A DNA stretch of 64,000 bases from Roseivivax sp. THAF197b. Its GTDB lineage: Bacteria > Pseudomonadota > Alphaproteobacteria > Rhodobacterales > Rhodobacteraceae. Below, piece by piece: positions 9,020 through 17,672 of the stretch. Where the stretch lies: positions 286,001 to 350,000 of the forward strand of contig NZ_CP045318.1 in the NCBI RefSeq assembly GCF_009363255.1, given 5' to 3'. The notes beneath the pieces were generated by a model. That model did no database searches. It was not told the DNA's origin and saw only the letters and a program-made list of their open reading frames with translations. The stretch's first letter is position 1; each line of letters begins with the position of its first letter. The translations under genes and the position numbers were made by a program.

Positions 9020-9424
9020 ATGGCGGAGGATTTTCCCGAAGATCCCTATCCGTTCCAGCAGCATCTGGGCATGGAGCGGACGGCCTGGTCGGCGGATTAC
9101 GCGCGGATCGAACTGCCGCTTGCGGAATATCTGGGGAACCGGCAGGGCCTGCCGCATGGCGGTGTGCATGCCACGCTTCTCGACACGGCGATGGGCTATG
9201 CGGGCACCTGGACCGGCGATGCAGATCGTCCGCAGATGGCGCTGACCCTGTCGCTGAACGTGCAGTACCTGTCCCGCCCTGAAGGCACGCGTCTGATCGC
9301 AGAGGGTTGGCGCACGGGTGGTGGCAAAAGCACCTTTTTTGCTGAAGGTGTGATCCGCGATGACGAGGGTGCGGTGATCGCGAAGGGATCGGGCGTGTTT
9401 CGCTACCGCAAAGAGCGCGCTTGA
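9020..9424 (+). CDS. PaaI-family acyl-CoA thioesterase
   Basis: A 134-residue hotdog-fold protein. The motif LPHGGVHATLLDTAMGYA carries the HGG and the downstream acidic residue characteristic of PaaI-type thioesterases, which hydrolyse acyl-CoA to free acid and CoA. The ATG at 9020 lies two bases after the kinase stop; longer in-frame extensions would run into the kinase gene and are rejected. As the last gene of the operon it may release CoA from a stalled or toxic intermediate, a common role for such thioesterases in catabolic clusters. Confidence 0.85.
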   Translation: MAEDFPEDPYPFQQHLGMERTAWSADYARIELPLAEYLGNRQGLPHGGVHATLLDTAMGYAGTWTGDADRPQMALTLSLNVQYLSRPEGTRLIAEGWRTGGGKSTFFAEGVIRDDEGAVIAKGSGVFRYRKERA

Positions 9425-9485
9425 ACGATCCGCGCGCTTGAGCACGCGGATCGGCTGGGGGCTCTGCCCCGTCGCCATTGTCTCT

Positions 9486-9533
9486 CGGACCAATGGCGCG
9501 ACAAAGGCGACCCCCGGAGGTATTTTTGGTCCG
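9486..9533. repeat. Interrupted inverted repeat with CGGACCAA / TTGGTCCG arms
   Basis: CGGACCAA (9486-9493) is mirrored by TTGGTCCG (9526-9533) across 32 bases that include ACCCCCGGAGGTATTTTTGG. The CCGGAGGTATTTTTGG core resembles intergenic sequence often seen between rhodobacteral genes. It sits between the convergent thioesterase and ghrA-like genes and may act as a terminator or a dispersed repeat. Confidence 0.45.
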
Positions 9534-9595
9534 AACGTGACAGGGCGCGGCGCGTTGAATGCGCGTGGGACGTGCGGATGAGAGGGACGGTCCGC

Positions 9596-10531
9596 TCAGT
9601 ATCCGGCTTTGCGATCAACGAGATGCAGCAGGGGCTCGCCTGCCTCGCCGCGGCGGATATTCTCGGCGATGACGCGGGCGGCGCTGTCGGTCCGGGTCTC
9701 GGAGGCAATATGCGGCGTCACGGTCACGCGCGGATGCGTCCAATAGGGATCGTCCTGGGGCAGCGGCTCGGTGCGGAACACATCGAGCGTCGCGTGACCG
9801 ATCTGGCCGGTATCGAGCGCGGACAGAAGGGCCGCATCGTCGATAAGCGGCCCACGGCCCGGGTTGATGATCACTCCGCCGCGCTTGATCAGCGACAGGC
9901 TGTGCGCCGACATCACGTTCTCCGTCGCGGGGGTGTCGGGCAGCAGAAGCACGACGATATCGGCGCCGCTCAAAGCGGCCTCAAGCCCGTCCTGACCGGA
10001 ATAGCAGGTGACGCCGTCCAGCCGTTTGCCGGACCGGCTCCAGCCACGCAGCTCGAAGCCCAGGTGGACCAGCATCTCCGCGCAGGCCGTGCCTAGAGTG
10101 CCGAGGCCCAGGATCGTCACGACCCGTTCGCGGGCGAGCGGAGGCGCCTGTTCGATCCAGTCATGATCGGGGTTCACGATATGCGCATCCATCCCGAGAT
10201 GATGCCGCAGCACGTGCCCCGTGACCCATTCGACCATGCCCTGTGTCAGCCCGTCCTCGTCCACCATCCGGGCGAGCGGTTGCGTCAGGGTCGGGTTCTT
10301 CACGATCCCTTCGACCCCGGCCCAGAGGTTCAGGATCGCCTTGGTGCGCGTGAAGGGCGTGAAGTCCTGCAGGGTGCTGTTCGGGGCGTAGATGATGTAA
10401 TCGACCTCCTCGGCGGGCAGGTCGGTGGACAAGGTGGCTGCAACCCCCGCGTCCTTCAGCGCCTTGCGCAGCGGAGCCTCGTAGCTGGCCCAGGCAGCCT
10501 CGCGCGCGGCAAAAAGAACATTCACGGACAT
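9596..10531 (-). CDS. ghrA: Glyoxylate/hydroxypyruvate reductase A
   Basis: A D-2-hydroxyacid dehydrogenase of 311 residues, the length of GhrA. The NAD(P)-binding motif is GLGTLG (142-147), and the catalytic triad is Arg226 in NPGRGPLID, Glu255 in FRTEPLPQ and His274 in VTPHIAS. It should reduce glyoxylate to glycolate and hydroxypyruvate to glycerate in the cytoplasm. It is convergent with the thioesterase and shares strand with the rodA operon upstream, whose last stop is four bases before its start; it may therefore be co-transcribed with the cell-shape genes. Confidence 0.88.
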   Translation of the reverse strand: MSVNVLFAAREAAWASYEAPLRKALKDAGVAATLSTDLPAEEVDYIIYAPNSTLQDFTPFTRTKAILNLWAGVEGIVKNPTLTQPLARMVDEDGLTQGMVEWVTGHVLRHHLGMDAHIVNPDHDWIEQAPPLARERVVTILGLGTLGTACAEMLVHLGFELRGWSRSGKRLDGVTCYSGQDGLEAALSGADIVVLLLPDTPATENVMSAHSLSLIKRGGVIINPGRGPLIDDAALLSALDTGQIGHATLDVFRTEPLPQDDPYWTHPRVTVTPHIASETRTDSAARVIAENIRRGEAGEPLLHLVDRKAGY

Positions 10532-10535
10532 GGTG

Positions 10536-11675
10536 TTACCTCGGGCGGTGGATATGCGCCGACTGAACTAACCCGAAGGCGATCATCAGGACAAGCATCG
10601 CCGAGCCGCCGTAACTCACCAGCGGGAGCGGCACGCCCACGACGGGTGCGAGGCCCATCACCATCGACATGTTCACCGCGAAGAACAGGAAGAACGTGAG
10701 GCCGACGCCGAGTATCAGCAGCGATGAGAACCGGTCCTTGTTCTGCAGGGCCGAGACGATGCAGAAGATCAGGATCAGCACGTAGAGCACCAGAAGCGAT
10801 ACGCCGCCCACGAAGCCGAATTCCTCGGCCAGCGTGTTGAAGATAAAGTCGGTGTGCTTCTCGGGCAGGAAGTTCAGCCGCGACTGCGTGCCCTGCATGA
10901 AACCACGACCGGTCCAGCCGCCCGAGCCCATGGCGATCTTCGCCTGCGTGATGTGGTAGCCCGCCCCCAACGGGTCGGTCGAGGGGTCGAGAAAGGTGTC
11001 GATCCGGCGGAACTGGTAATCCTTCAGCAGCTGCCAGTCGGTGCCGCGGCTCTTGAAGACAGCCGAGACGCCCGCGGCCCCAGCAGCGATGACGATGCCG
11101 AAATAGGCCCAGTGCACGCCCGCGAGGAACATCATCAGCCCGCCGCCGGTCAGAAGCAGGATCGCAGTGCCGAGATCGGGCTGCGTCAGCACCAGGAAGG
11201 TGGGCAGAAGGATCAGGACGATGGGCAGGATCACGAAGATCGGGTTCGACACGCGCCGGAGCGGCAGCCAGTCGTAATAGGCCGCAAGCGCCATCACGAG
11301 GGCGATCTTCATCACTTCGGACGGCTGCAGCCGCATGAAGCCCAGATCGATCCAGCGCTGCGCGCCCATGCCGGTCGAGCCCACGAACTCCACCGCGACC
11401 AGAAGGCCCAGGGCGGCGAGGTAGATCACGAAGGCCATGTTGCGCCAGAACCAGATCGGCACCAACGCGACCACGAACATCGCCACGAGCCCCAGCACGT
11501 AGCGCTTCATCTGCGGCTCAGCCCAGGGCTGCAACGTGCCGCCCGCCACCGAGTAGAGCATCAGGAAGCCCACGCCCGCCACGGCGGTCAGCAGCACGAC
11601 CACCGGCCAGTTGAGATAGAGGATCTTGCGCCAGCCCGAAGGGACGGTCTTGACCGAATATTCGAGGTAACTCAT
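10536..11675 (-). CDS. rodA: Rod shape-determining protein RodA (SEDS glycosyltransferase)
   Basis: A 379-residue polytopic membrane protein of the SEDS family, which polymerises lipid II into glycan strands for the elongasome together with PBP2. The segment MGSGGWTGRGFMQGTQSRLNF and the EKHTDFIFNTLAEEFG loop are hallmark periplasmic SEDS motifs, and the C-terminal PLVSYGGSAMLVLM is also typical. About ten hydrophobic segments can be seen. Its start overlaps the stop of the PBP2 gene by four bases. It is the last gene of mreB-mreC-mreD-mrdA-rodA. Confidence 0.95.
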   Translation of the reverse strand: MSYLEYSVKTVPSGWRKILYLNWPVVVLLTAVAGVGFLMLYSVAGGTLQPWAEPQMKRYVLGLVAMFVVALVPIWFWRNMAFVIYLAALGLLVAVEFVGSTGMGAQRWIDLGFMRLQPSEVMKIALVMALAAYYDWLPLRRVSNPIFVILPIVLILLPTFLVLTQPDLGTAILLLTGGGLMMFLAGVHWAYFGIVIAAGAAGVSAVFKSRGTDWQLLKDYQFRRIDTFLDPSTDPLGAGYHITQAKIAMGSGGWTGRGFMQGTQSRLNFLPEKHTDFIFNTLAEEFGFVGGVSLLVLYVLILIFCIVSALQNKDRFSSLLILGVGLTFFLFFAVNMSMVMGLAPVVGVPLPLVSYGGSAMLVLMIAFGLVQSAHIHRPR

Positions 11676-13615
11676 GCGCGGCTCCGTCCGTCGCGCATCC
11701 GGTCCTGACGCTCCTCGGCGAGGCGCTCCTGCTGCTCGCGGATCCGTTCGCGATCCTTGGTCGGATAGGCTTCGAGCGGCGGGTCACCCTTGAAGAGCGC
11801 CTGAAGCGTGACGTCGCGCGCGATCGGGGCTGCCGCGGTCGAGCCGCCGCCGCCATGTTCCACCACAACGGCCACCGCAATCTGCGGCTGGTCATAGGGC
11901 GCGAAGTTCACGAACAACGCGTGGTCGCGCCGCTTCCAGGGCAGGTCCTCGTTGCGGGTCACGCCGCGTGCGCGTTCGGCGGCGGTGATGTTGCGCACCT
12001 GGCTGGTACCGGTCTTGCCCGCCATGCGCATCGCGTCGTCGATGATGCGGGATCGGTAGCCCGTGCCGCGGCGGTTGTTCGAAACGGAATACATCGCGCG
12101 GCGCAGCTGCAGCAGATGGTTTTCGTTGAAGCCCATGGGTTCGCCGGGATCGCGGGCCGTCTCGACCCCGTCCACCGACTTCACCAGCCGCGGCTTGAGC
12201 GCCCGGCCCGTCGCCAGCCGCGCCGTCATCACCGCCTGTTGCAGCGGAGAGGACAGAACGAAGCCCTGGCCGATGGAGGAATTGACCGTATCGCCGATCA
12301 CCCAGCTCGCGTTGCGGTTGCGCAGCTTCCACTGCTTGTCCGGGATCAGCCCCTCGGTCACGGCGGACATCGGGATGTCATGCACCTCGCCAAGGCCCAG
12401 GCGGCGTGCGGTTTCGGCGATCTTCTCGATGCCCACCTTGAGCGCGAGGTCGTAGTAATAGACGTCGCAGCTTTCGCGCAGGGATTCCTCGAGGTTCATG
12501 TGCCCGTGGCCCACGCGCTTCCAGCAATGGAACCGGCGACCCCCGACGGCGAGATGGCCGGGGCACCAGACGGTCTCCGAAGGGGAGACGACGCCCGCAT
12601 CCATCGCCGCTAATGCCGTGACCATCTTGAAGGTGGAGCCGGGCGGATAGGCATCCTGCACTGTCTTCGAGGCGAGCGGGCGGCGCTCGTTCTCGCGGTA
12701 GACGCCATAATCGGAGACCGAAATCCCCCGCACGAACTTGTTCGGATCGTAGGAGGGGGCAGAGGCGATGGCCAGAAGGTCGCCATGTTCGAGATCCATG
12801 ACCACGACGCTCGCGCTTTCCTCGCCGAGGCGGGCCTGCACGTAGTTCTGCAATTCGCTGTCGACGGTCAGCTGCACGTCCGAGCCCGCCTCGCCCTCGC
12901 GGCGGTCGAGTTCGCGCATGACACGGCCCACTGCGTTGACCTCGACCCGCTTGGCGCCCGCGCGCCCGCGCAGACTCTCTTCGTAATTGCGCTCCACGCC
13001 GACCTTGCCGATCTGGAAGCGTGGGATGCGGAGCACCGGCTCGGGGTCCTCATAGCGCGCAAGGTCGCGCTCGGAGACCGGACCGACATAGCCCACCACA
13101 TGCGCGAAGGTCTCCCGGTCGGGATAGACGCGGGAAAGGCCCACTTCGGGCGAGACGCCGGGCAGGGCAGGGGCGTTGACGGCGATGCGGCTGACCGCTT
13201 CCCAGCTTACGCGATCGGCCACTGTCACGGGCAGGAAAGGCGCCGAACGGGCCATCTCGGCCCGCGCGCGTTCGATATCGTCGGGGTCGAGATCGACCAG
13301 GGCGGCAAGGCGCGCCATGACCGCATCCACATCCTCGGCATCCTCGCGGACCATGGTGATCCGGTAGGCCGGTTCATTGGCGGCAATGATGCGCCCGTTG
13401 CGATCGAAGATCTGCCCGCGTGAGGGCGGGATGAGCCGCAGGTTGATGCGGTTTTCCTCGGCCAGGAGGCGGAACTCGTCGGCCTGGTCCACCTGCATGT
13501 GCCGCATGCGCAGGCCCAGAAGACCCACGAAGCCCAGCTGCAAACCGCCAAGGATCATGCCCCGGCGCGAGACGCGGGCATAGCTTTCCGAGGCTTCCTT
13601 CGTTGTGCGTTTCAT
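11672..13615 (-). CDS. mrdA: Penicillin-binding protein 2 (peptidoglycan DD-transpeptidase)
   Basis: A 647-residue class B penicillin-binding protein that cross-links peptidoglycan during elongation. One N-terminal transmembrane segment (GMILGGLQLGFVGLLGL) anchors the protein, followed by the dimerisation region with SRGQIFDRNG. The transpeptidase domain has the nucleophile motif STFK near residue 326, SCD in the second motif and KTG in GKTGTSQV. The C-terminus is rich in Arg and Glu. The start overlaps mreD's end (ATGA type) and its stop overlaps rodA, giving tight coupling with its SEDS partner. Confidence 0.95.
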   Translation of the reverse strand: MKRTTKEASESYARVSRRGMILGGLQLGFVGLLGLRMRHMQVDQADEFRLLAEENRINLRLIPPSRGQIFDRNGRIIAANEPAYRITMVREDAEDVDAVMARLAALVDLDPDDIERARAEMARSAPFLPVTVADRVSWEAVSRIAVNAPALPGVSPEVGLSRVYPDRETFAHVVGYVGPVSERDLARYEDPEPVLRIPRFQIGKVGVERNYEESLRGRAGAKRVEVNAVGRVMRELDRREGEAGSDVQLTVDSELQNYVQARLGEESASVVVMDLEHGDLLAIASAPSYDPNKFVRGISVSDYGVYRENERRPLASKTVQDAYPPGSTFKMVTALAAMDAGVVSPSETVWCPGHLAVGGRRFHCWKRVGHGHMNLEESLRESCDVYYYDLALKVGIEKIAETARRLGLGEVHDIPMSAVTEGLIPDKQWKLRNRNASWVIGDTVNSSIGQGFVLSSPLQQAVMTARLATGRALKPRLVKSVDGVETARDPGEPMGFNENHLLQLRRAMYSVSNNRRGTGYRSRIIDDAMRMAGKTGTSQVRNITAAERARGVTRNEDLPWKRRDHALFVNFAPYDQPQIAVAVVVEHGGGGSTAAAPIARDVTLQALFKGDPPLEAYPTKDRERIREQQERLAEERQDRMRDGRSRA

Positions 13616-14148
13616 GCGCCCAATCCCAATCGGTCACTGTCTCTCGGCGACGATCGCGCGATCCCGAGCAGCCGCGAGATCCCAACGACGACCGGGTAGA
13701 ACAGGATGGAGGCCAGCGCCGACGAGATCGCCAGCACCCAGCCTACAGGCTCGATGATAAGCAAGACCTTGGTCAATTGGTAGATCAGCGTCATCACACC
13801 GAGGCTGACCGCGACACTCAGCCACTCCATCATGAAATTCGTCTCGCGCTGGCGCCGTTCGCCGGATTTGAGGCTTTCGGCGAAAACGACCGTCAGCGCG
13901 GCCCATAATCCCGGCGGCCGCTGGAAGATGAAATCGGCCAGCAGCGCCACCAGCGCGATCATCCAGGCGGGCACATAATCGGGGCGTCGCAGCGCCCAGG
14001 CGAAGATCAGCAGCGTGATGATATCGGGCCCGGCCAGCCGGGGTGGCAGGTGGTGCAGCGGCAGGAGGTGGAAGAAGACCACGATCACGGCAAGTCCGAT
14101 CAGGACGAACCGCATCAGCCACATTTTCAGGATCGCGCCGTCGATCAT
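13612..14148 (-). CDS. mreD: Rod shape-determining protein MreD
   Basis: A 178-residue integral membrane protein with four to five hydrophobic segments. MreD sequences are poorly conserved, so the call rests on length, topology, the motifs RPDYVPAWMIALVALLADF and QRPPGLWAALTVVFAE, and its position between mreC and mrdA with four-base overlaps on both sides. It is a component of the elongasome that links cytoskeletal MreB to periplasmic synthesis. Confidence 0.9.
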   Translation of the reverse strand: MIDGAILKMWLMRFVLIGLAVIVVFFHLLPLHHLPPRLAGPDIITLLIFAWALRRPDYVPAWMIALVALLADFIFQRPPGLWAALTVVFAESLKSGERRQRETNFMMEWLSVAVSLGVMTLIYQLTKVLLIIEPVGWVLAISSALASILFYPVVVGISRLLGIARSSPRDSDRLGLGA

Positions 14149-15056
14149 TGCGTGACCTCGGCCGGGTCCTCCGGCGTTTCCGCCTCGACCACGGGATTTG
14201 CCGGGGCGATCAGGGCGGAGGGTTGCGTCACGCGCCGCGCGCCGTGATCGCGCAGCACACGCAGAAATTCCAGCCGCTCGTAATCGGCGGCGAGCCGCAC
14301 GCGCAGCCGCCCGCCCGGATCTTCCGCGACCTGACCGATCAGCAGGCCGGGCGGGAAGACCTCACCGTCGCCCGAGGTCACGATCCGGTCGCCGGGGCGG
14401 ACCAGATCGGGGTTTTCCAGAAAGTCGATGGGCGGCGCCGAGGTGTTGTCGCCCGTGATCAGCGCGCGTTGGCCCGAAGGCTGGATGACGGCGGGAATGC
14501 GACTCGTGGCATCGGTCAGCAGGATCACGCGGGAGGTGTTCGCGCCCACGCCCGAGATCCGGCCCACGAGACCGATCCCGTCAATCGTGGCCCAGCCATC
14601 CACGATCCCGTCGCGGGAGCCCACATTGATGAGCACGGTCTGACGAAAGGGCGATCCGGCGTCCGCCAGCACGACCCCGGTGATGTAGGTAAGCTTGGGA
14701 TCGAGTTGCACGTTGTTCAGGTCGCGCAGCCGGGCGTTTTCCTGTTCGAGCTGCAGCGCCGCCTCTTTCCAGGCGGTCATCTGGCGCAACTCGCGGCGCA
14801 ATTCCTGGTTCTGCTCGTAGATCTGCTGATAGCTGCGGAAGTCGCCCGCGAGGTCCACGACGGCGGTGACGGGCGCCATGGCCCAGGAAAAGCTCGGTAC
14901 GATATTGTCGATGACCTGCGCGCGGAACCGCTCCACACGAGGGCTGTCGATACGCCAGAGCAGGAAGATCGCAATCAGACACAGCACCAGCATCGCCAGA
15001 AGCAAACGCTTCAGCGGGCCGGTATAGTCGTCGCTTCCAGCGCGGTCTCGGGCCAT
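14145..15056 (-). CDS. mreC: Rod shape-determining protein MreC
   Basis: A 303-residue bitopic protein: a short basic cytoplasmic start, one transmembrane helix (residues about 17-36, LLLAMLVLCLIAIFLLW), a coiled-coil stretch around residues 75-105 and the beta-rich periplasmic domain with ITGVVLADAGSPFRQTVLIN and the GLVGRISGVG loop. The C-terminal tail is Pro/Glu-rich. It organises PBP2-RodA in the periplasm. The gap to mreB is 32 bases, so both are probably in one transcript. Confidence 0.93.
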   Translation of the reverse strand: MARDRAGSDDYTGPLKRLLLAMLVLCLIAIFLLWRIDSPRVERFRAQVIDNIVPSFSWAMAPVTAVVDLAGDFRSYQQIYEQNQELRRELRQMTAWKEAALQLEQENARLRDLNNVQLDPKLTYITGVVLADAGSPFRQTVLINVGSRDGIVDGWATIDGIGLVGRISGVGANTSRVILLTDATSRIPAVIQPSGQRALITGDNTSAPPIDFLENPDLVRPGDRIVTSGDGEVFPPGLLIGQVAEDPGGRLRVRLAADYERLEFLRVLRDHGARRVTQPSALIAPANPVVEAETPEDPAEVTQ

Positions 15057-15088
15057 GTGTGCACCCCTCTCGTCAGAGGGTCATCGGA

Positions 15089-16147
<1,059 letters not shown>

Positions 16148-16161
16148 CTAAAGCGACATCG

Positions 16162-16180
16162 ACCCGCGACTCCCCGCGGG
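16162..16180. repeat. GC-rich hairpin upstream of mreB
   Basis: CCCGCG and CGCGGG flank a short loop in the stretch ACCCGCGACTCCCCGCGGGAT, within the 130 bases between the lipase-like gene and mreB, both leftward. It could end the lipase-like transcript or sit in the mreB leader. No T-tract follows. Confidence 0.35.
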
Positions 16181-16265
16181 ATCGAGCGTCGCCCTTATAG
16201 GAGCGTCCCCGGGCAGGTGAAAGGGTGCGCATCACGGGAATCAGCGTGATTTTGCCGTCTGCCGC

Positions 16266-16904
16266 TCAACGCGGCCATTCGGTGGGCACACGCTCCTTCA
16301 CGCGGGCGAGCTTCAGCAGCTCCTTGTAATTGTGGATGCGGTGATCCTCGCCGGGATCGGCCTCGGCGGGCGTCAGCCAGTAATGGCTGCCCACGACACG
16401 GAACCCAAGGAAGGACGGCGGCACGTGGCAGACCGCGTCATCGATGCGGCAGATGTTCAGCACCCACCCTTCGCCGGGCATGCGCTGGCGAGACCGGCAG
16501 GTCTTGGGCGAGGCGAAGGCGACGGAGGGCACGCCCAGAGAGGCGCCCACGATCTGCGCCGAAGCCGCCCCCAGCGAGTGCCCGACGATACATTTGGGCC
16601 GAAGCCCCTTGGCGAAGGTGTAGACGATCTGCGCATGTTCCAGAAACCCGCCATGCCAGAGCGTGCCGCTGTCTCCCGGCACCACCTCGAAGCCATGGCC
16701 TGGTACGTCCACATTGCCGAAACGCAGGTTGAAATCGAACCAGTCGGAAAACTCGTTCGTGCCCGGAATGACAAGCGTTCCATCCTTGAGGAAATGCGCC
16801 TGCACGCCGCGAATGTCGATGGAGGTCTGCACCCGGTCGCCCAGATCGCCCGAATAGGCGTCGCGAATGAGATCGGCTGCGTCGAGAATCTTGATCCCGG
16901 CCAT
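16266..16904 (-). CDS. Lipase-like alpha/beta hydrolase (class 3 lipase fold)
   Basis: A 212-residue protein with the nucleophile-elbow motif GHSLGAASAQ near residues 108-117, as in class 3 lipases and related esterases. A likely catalytic Asp is in NICRIDDAVCHVP and a His in EDHRIHNYKELL, giving a plausible Ser-Asp-His triad in the right order. No signal peptide is evident, so it is probably cytoplasmic. Substrate unknown. It is encoded alone, followed by the mreB operon on the same strand; no functional link to cell shape is implied. Confidence 0.7.
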   Translation of the reverse strand: MAGIKILDAADLIRDAYSGDLGDRVQTSIDIRGVQAHFLKDGTLVIPGTNEFSDWFDFNLRFGNVDVPGHGFEVVPGDSGTLWHGGFLEHAQIVYTFAKGLRPKCIVGHSLGAASAQIVGASLGVPSVAFASPKTCRSRQRMPGEGWVLNICRIDDAVCHVPPSFLGFRVVGSHYWLTPAEADPGEDHRIHNYKELLKLARVKERVPTEWPR

Positions 16905-17088
16905 AATATGTCTCCTGAAATCGGATCGTCTTGAAATATTCCGATGTTACCAGAAAAGGCTGCGAGTTTCCCGGAAAAAGGGTGTGGCCCCGTTCACGGA
17001 CAACCTTCGATTTTTCATCGCGCTGCCGCTTTGGCGTCAGATTTCGGCGTGACCTTTCGCTCGGGGCACAGAGCAACTGGGCAATGTC

Positions 17089-17532
17089 ATGAGCGAACAG
17101 GCACTCAACGATGTCTTCCGTCCATCGCAGTTGAAAAGGCGCGCCAAGGCGAAACGCGCGCCTCGGACAGGGTTCCGCGCCTATGCCGTGCGTCGTCTGC
17201 GCCAGATGGTGCTGTCCTGGATGGTCATGGCCGGGCTCGGCATCGGGGCCAACATGGTCTTTCAATCCTATGCCCAGGAAAAATACGGCATCGGTCTAGA
17301 GGAACAGCTGGCCGCGCTGGATGAGATCAGCGGCGGTGTGCTCGGGCTGTCGGCGCTTGCGGGCGGTGATCCGGTGCAATCGAGCGTTCCGACCGACGCC
17401 GCTGCCCTGCCGTCCCGACCGATGACATCTTCGGAGCGGCAACCCTCCGCACTGCCCGGTGCCGCGCAATCCGTGCGGGAAATCACCGATGCAGGCGCGC
17501 TTCTGGTCCGGGTGCCTCAGAGCGGCGACTGA
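17089..17532 (+). CDS. Small single-pass membrane protein of unknown function
   Basis: A 147-residue protein not recognised as any family. The first 38 residues are strongly basic (KRRAKAKRAPR, RAYAVRRLRQ), followed by one hydrophobic segment (MVLSWMVMAGLGIGANMVF, residues about 40-58) and a Ser/Pro/Ala-rich tail. The positive-inside rule suggests a cytoplasmic N-terminus and periplasmic C-terminus. It lies alone, 184 bases from the divergent lipase-like gene, and ends 140 bases before the demethylating flavoprotein gene. Codon usage looks like that of its neighbours, so it is probably real, but the function is unknown. Confidence 0.6.
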   Translation: MSEQALNDVFRPSQLKRRAKAKRAPRTGFRAYAVRRLRQMVLSWMVMAGLGIGANMVFQSYAQEKYGIGLEEQLAALDEISGGVLGLSALAGGDPVQSSVPTDAAALPSRPMTSSERQPSALPGAAQSVREITDAGALLVRVPQSGD

Positions 17533-17672
17533 TCTCCGCGGCGCCATGTCGCGTCATATTCCGTCTCTGCAAGCGTCGATGTCGCTTTCCTGCCGCGACG
17601 TGTCGGCAGCCGTGAGCAGCGCTCGCGCGCGCCGCGCTACGACAGTGGAAACGGACAGGGGAATCCAGGCCC

